Assembly: GCA_003224135.1 (NCBI GenBank)
Contig: QHYO01000477.1
Span: 1-7,540, forward strand
Reading direction: 5' to 3'
Length of the DNA stretch: 7,540 nucleotides
Source: Acidobacteriota bacterium
Lineage (GTDB): Bacteria; Acidobacteriota; Terriglobia; Acidiferrales; UBA7541
In this document: positions 6,310-7,540 of the stretch, piece by piece
Layout of the letters: every line of letters begins with the position of its first letter
Position numbering within the stretch: position 1 is the first letter of the stretch
Program-made: the position numbers and the translations under genes
The notes under the pieces: model-generated
Told to the model about the DNA's origin: nothing
The model's input: only the letters and a program-made list of their open reading frames with translations
Database searches by the model: none

Positions 6310-7540
6310 TTAGGGCAGCGGCAACTCCGCTATCGCCTCCCCATCCTTCCGCGGATCAGACGCCCCAAAATTCACGCCGGTGGCAAAATCTCGCATGACC
6401 GCCTGCCCGCCTCCCACGCTGGACGAAAACATTCCCAACACTTCAATGTGATGCCCCTTTGCCTTCAATTCATCCCGCGTCTTCTGCGAAAACCGGTTCT
6501 CCATTTTCACGTCGCATCCCGCAAACGTTATCTTCGTAAACCGCGGTGCCTCCATCGCCGCTTGAAGATTCATCTTGTAGTCCGCCAAATCCGCCACAAA
6601 TTGCGCGTGCGCTTGCGATTGATTCCATCCGCCCATAATCCCAAACGCTACCCGCGTCGTTCCCTTTTCCGTACCCTTTTCGGCAAACGCCGGGATGATC
6701 GTGTGTAGCGGCCGCTTCCGCCCCGCCAGCGCATTTGGCGACTTCCCGTCCAGTATGAACAGTCCGCCACGGTTATGCAGCGCAAATCCCGTCCCCGGCG
6801 CCACAATCCCCGATCCAAACGACGAATAGTTGCTCTGGATCAGCGACACCATATTTCCTTCGCGATCCACCACCGTCAAATAAGTCGTATCGCTTCCGCC
6901 TGCGATTTCACCCGCCGACGTGTCGCAGTTCGCGTGCTGTTCGTCAATCTGCTTCGCGCGAGCCGCCGCCCACTCTTTCGACAACAATTTCTCCACCGGC
7001 AGTTTCTGTCCGCGGGGCTCCCCGATATATTTCTTCAAATCCGCGTACGCCAGCTTCTTCGCCTCGATCATCAAATGCAACGCTTTCGGCGAGCCAAACT
7101 CATAGCCTTTCTGTCCAAGCGGCGTGGTCTCCAGAATATTCAACATTTCCAACGCTGCCAGCCCCTGCCCGTTCGGCGGCAACTCATATACTTCCACTCG
7201 CGGTACGTCGTCGAAATCGGTTCCACCCACTCCGCCGAATACTTGCTCAAATCCTCTTCGTTCATCCTTCCGCCGTGCATCTTCTCCGCTGCCAGCACCT
7301 TCCGCGCGATCTCCCCCTTGTAGTACGCGTCTCTCCCATGCTCGGCGATCTGCTGCAGAGACCAGGCCAGATCCTCATTCCTGAAAACCTCGCCCGCCTT
7401 CGGTGCCCGATCGCCCGGCAAATACAATTTGCTCGCCGCCTCATTCGACCGCAGCAAATCAACATCCCCCGCCCAATATGCTGCCACCATCTCCGGCACG
7501 GGAAACCCGTTCCGCGCCGTCGCAATCGCCGCGCTCAAGT
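6310..7540 (-). pseudogene. Gamma-glutamyltransferase-family gene, frameshifted and cut by the window end
   Basis: Members are self-processing N-terminal-nucleophile hydrolases, usually exported, that hydrolyse or transfer gamma-glutamyl groups. Two overlapping - frames make one protein. Frame A (from the window end to about 7191) gives part of the large subunit, ending EWVEPISTTYREWK. Frame B continues VYELPPNGQGLAALEMLNILE to a TAA at 6310-6312. Losing one base near 7190 explains the break; without correction frame A stops at 7140. The self-cleavage threonine is intact in GGSDTTYLTVVD (codon 6886-6888), followed by SSFGSGIVAPGTGFALHNRGG, KRPLHTIIPAF, SSVGGGQAV and the end region GASDPRKDGEA. 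The NRGGLF stretch replaces the aspartate-rich lid (DDF) of E. coli Ggt, so this resembles the YwrD-like branch, whose substrates are less certain. The 5' end and any signal peptide lie outside the window. It may be a true pseudogene or a sequencing error, since the rest shows no decay. Confidence 0.85.

Noticed and set aside
7140..7230. Programmed ribosomal frameshift in the gamma-glutamyltransferase gene
   Set aside because: No slippery heptamer or stimulatory structure is evident at the switch point, and the family has no known frameshifting; a deletion or read error is simpler.

Overview
The window looks like a chromosomal segment from a member of the Acidobacteriota. This is inferred from the family-level look of the proteins, the GC-rich coding sequence and two copies of a dispersed ATTCCGA...GCGAGGAAT repeat that I associate with that phylum. 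It cannot be confirmed without a search. Coding density is high: five intact or near-intact genes lie on the + strand, and a sixth, frameshifted and cut by the window end, faces them on the - strand. No tRNA, rRNA, CRISPR array, insertion sequence or phage gene is visible.

Region 1 (1-1188) is branched-chain amino-acid biosynthesis. It holds a short leader with one copy of the repeat, then ilvC (ketol-acid reductoisomerase) with a clear ribosome binding site. Nothing of the upstream gene can be recognised.

Region 2 (1300-6244) is a same-strand run of four genes: an RpiR/MurR-type regulator (HTH plus SIS domain), an enolase-superfamily enzyme of the N-succinylamino-acid racemase / o-succinylbenzoate synthase type, an exported VanX-like D-Ala-D-Ala dipeptidase (M15D) with an extra N-terminal domain, and an exported PBP4/DacB-type D-Ala-D-Ala carboxypeptidase (S13). 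The last three are spaced 10 and 27 bases apart and could be one transcript. The dipeptidase leader contains the second repeat copy, which carries a 14-bp perfect palindrome.

Region 3 (6310-7540, - strand) is a gamma-glutamyltransferase-family gene, convergent with dacB. It carries an apparent one-base deletion near 7190 and continues beyond the window.

Working idea (inference): apart from ilvC, the genes share a theme of D-amino-acid and gamma-glutamyl peptide chemistry. The DD-carboxypeptidase trims wall peptides, the exported dipeptidase splits D-Ala-D-Ala, a racemase/epimerase-fold enzyme handles amino-acid derivatives, the gamma-glutamyltransferase acts on gamma-glutamyl bonds, and an SIS-domain regulator may sense a wall-derived ligand. 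This would be a cell-wall peptide salvage or remodelling locus. Each enzyme assignment is well supported by motifs; their joint function is not shown by sequence alone.
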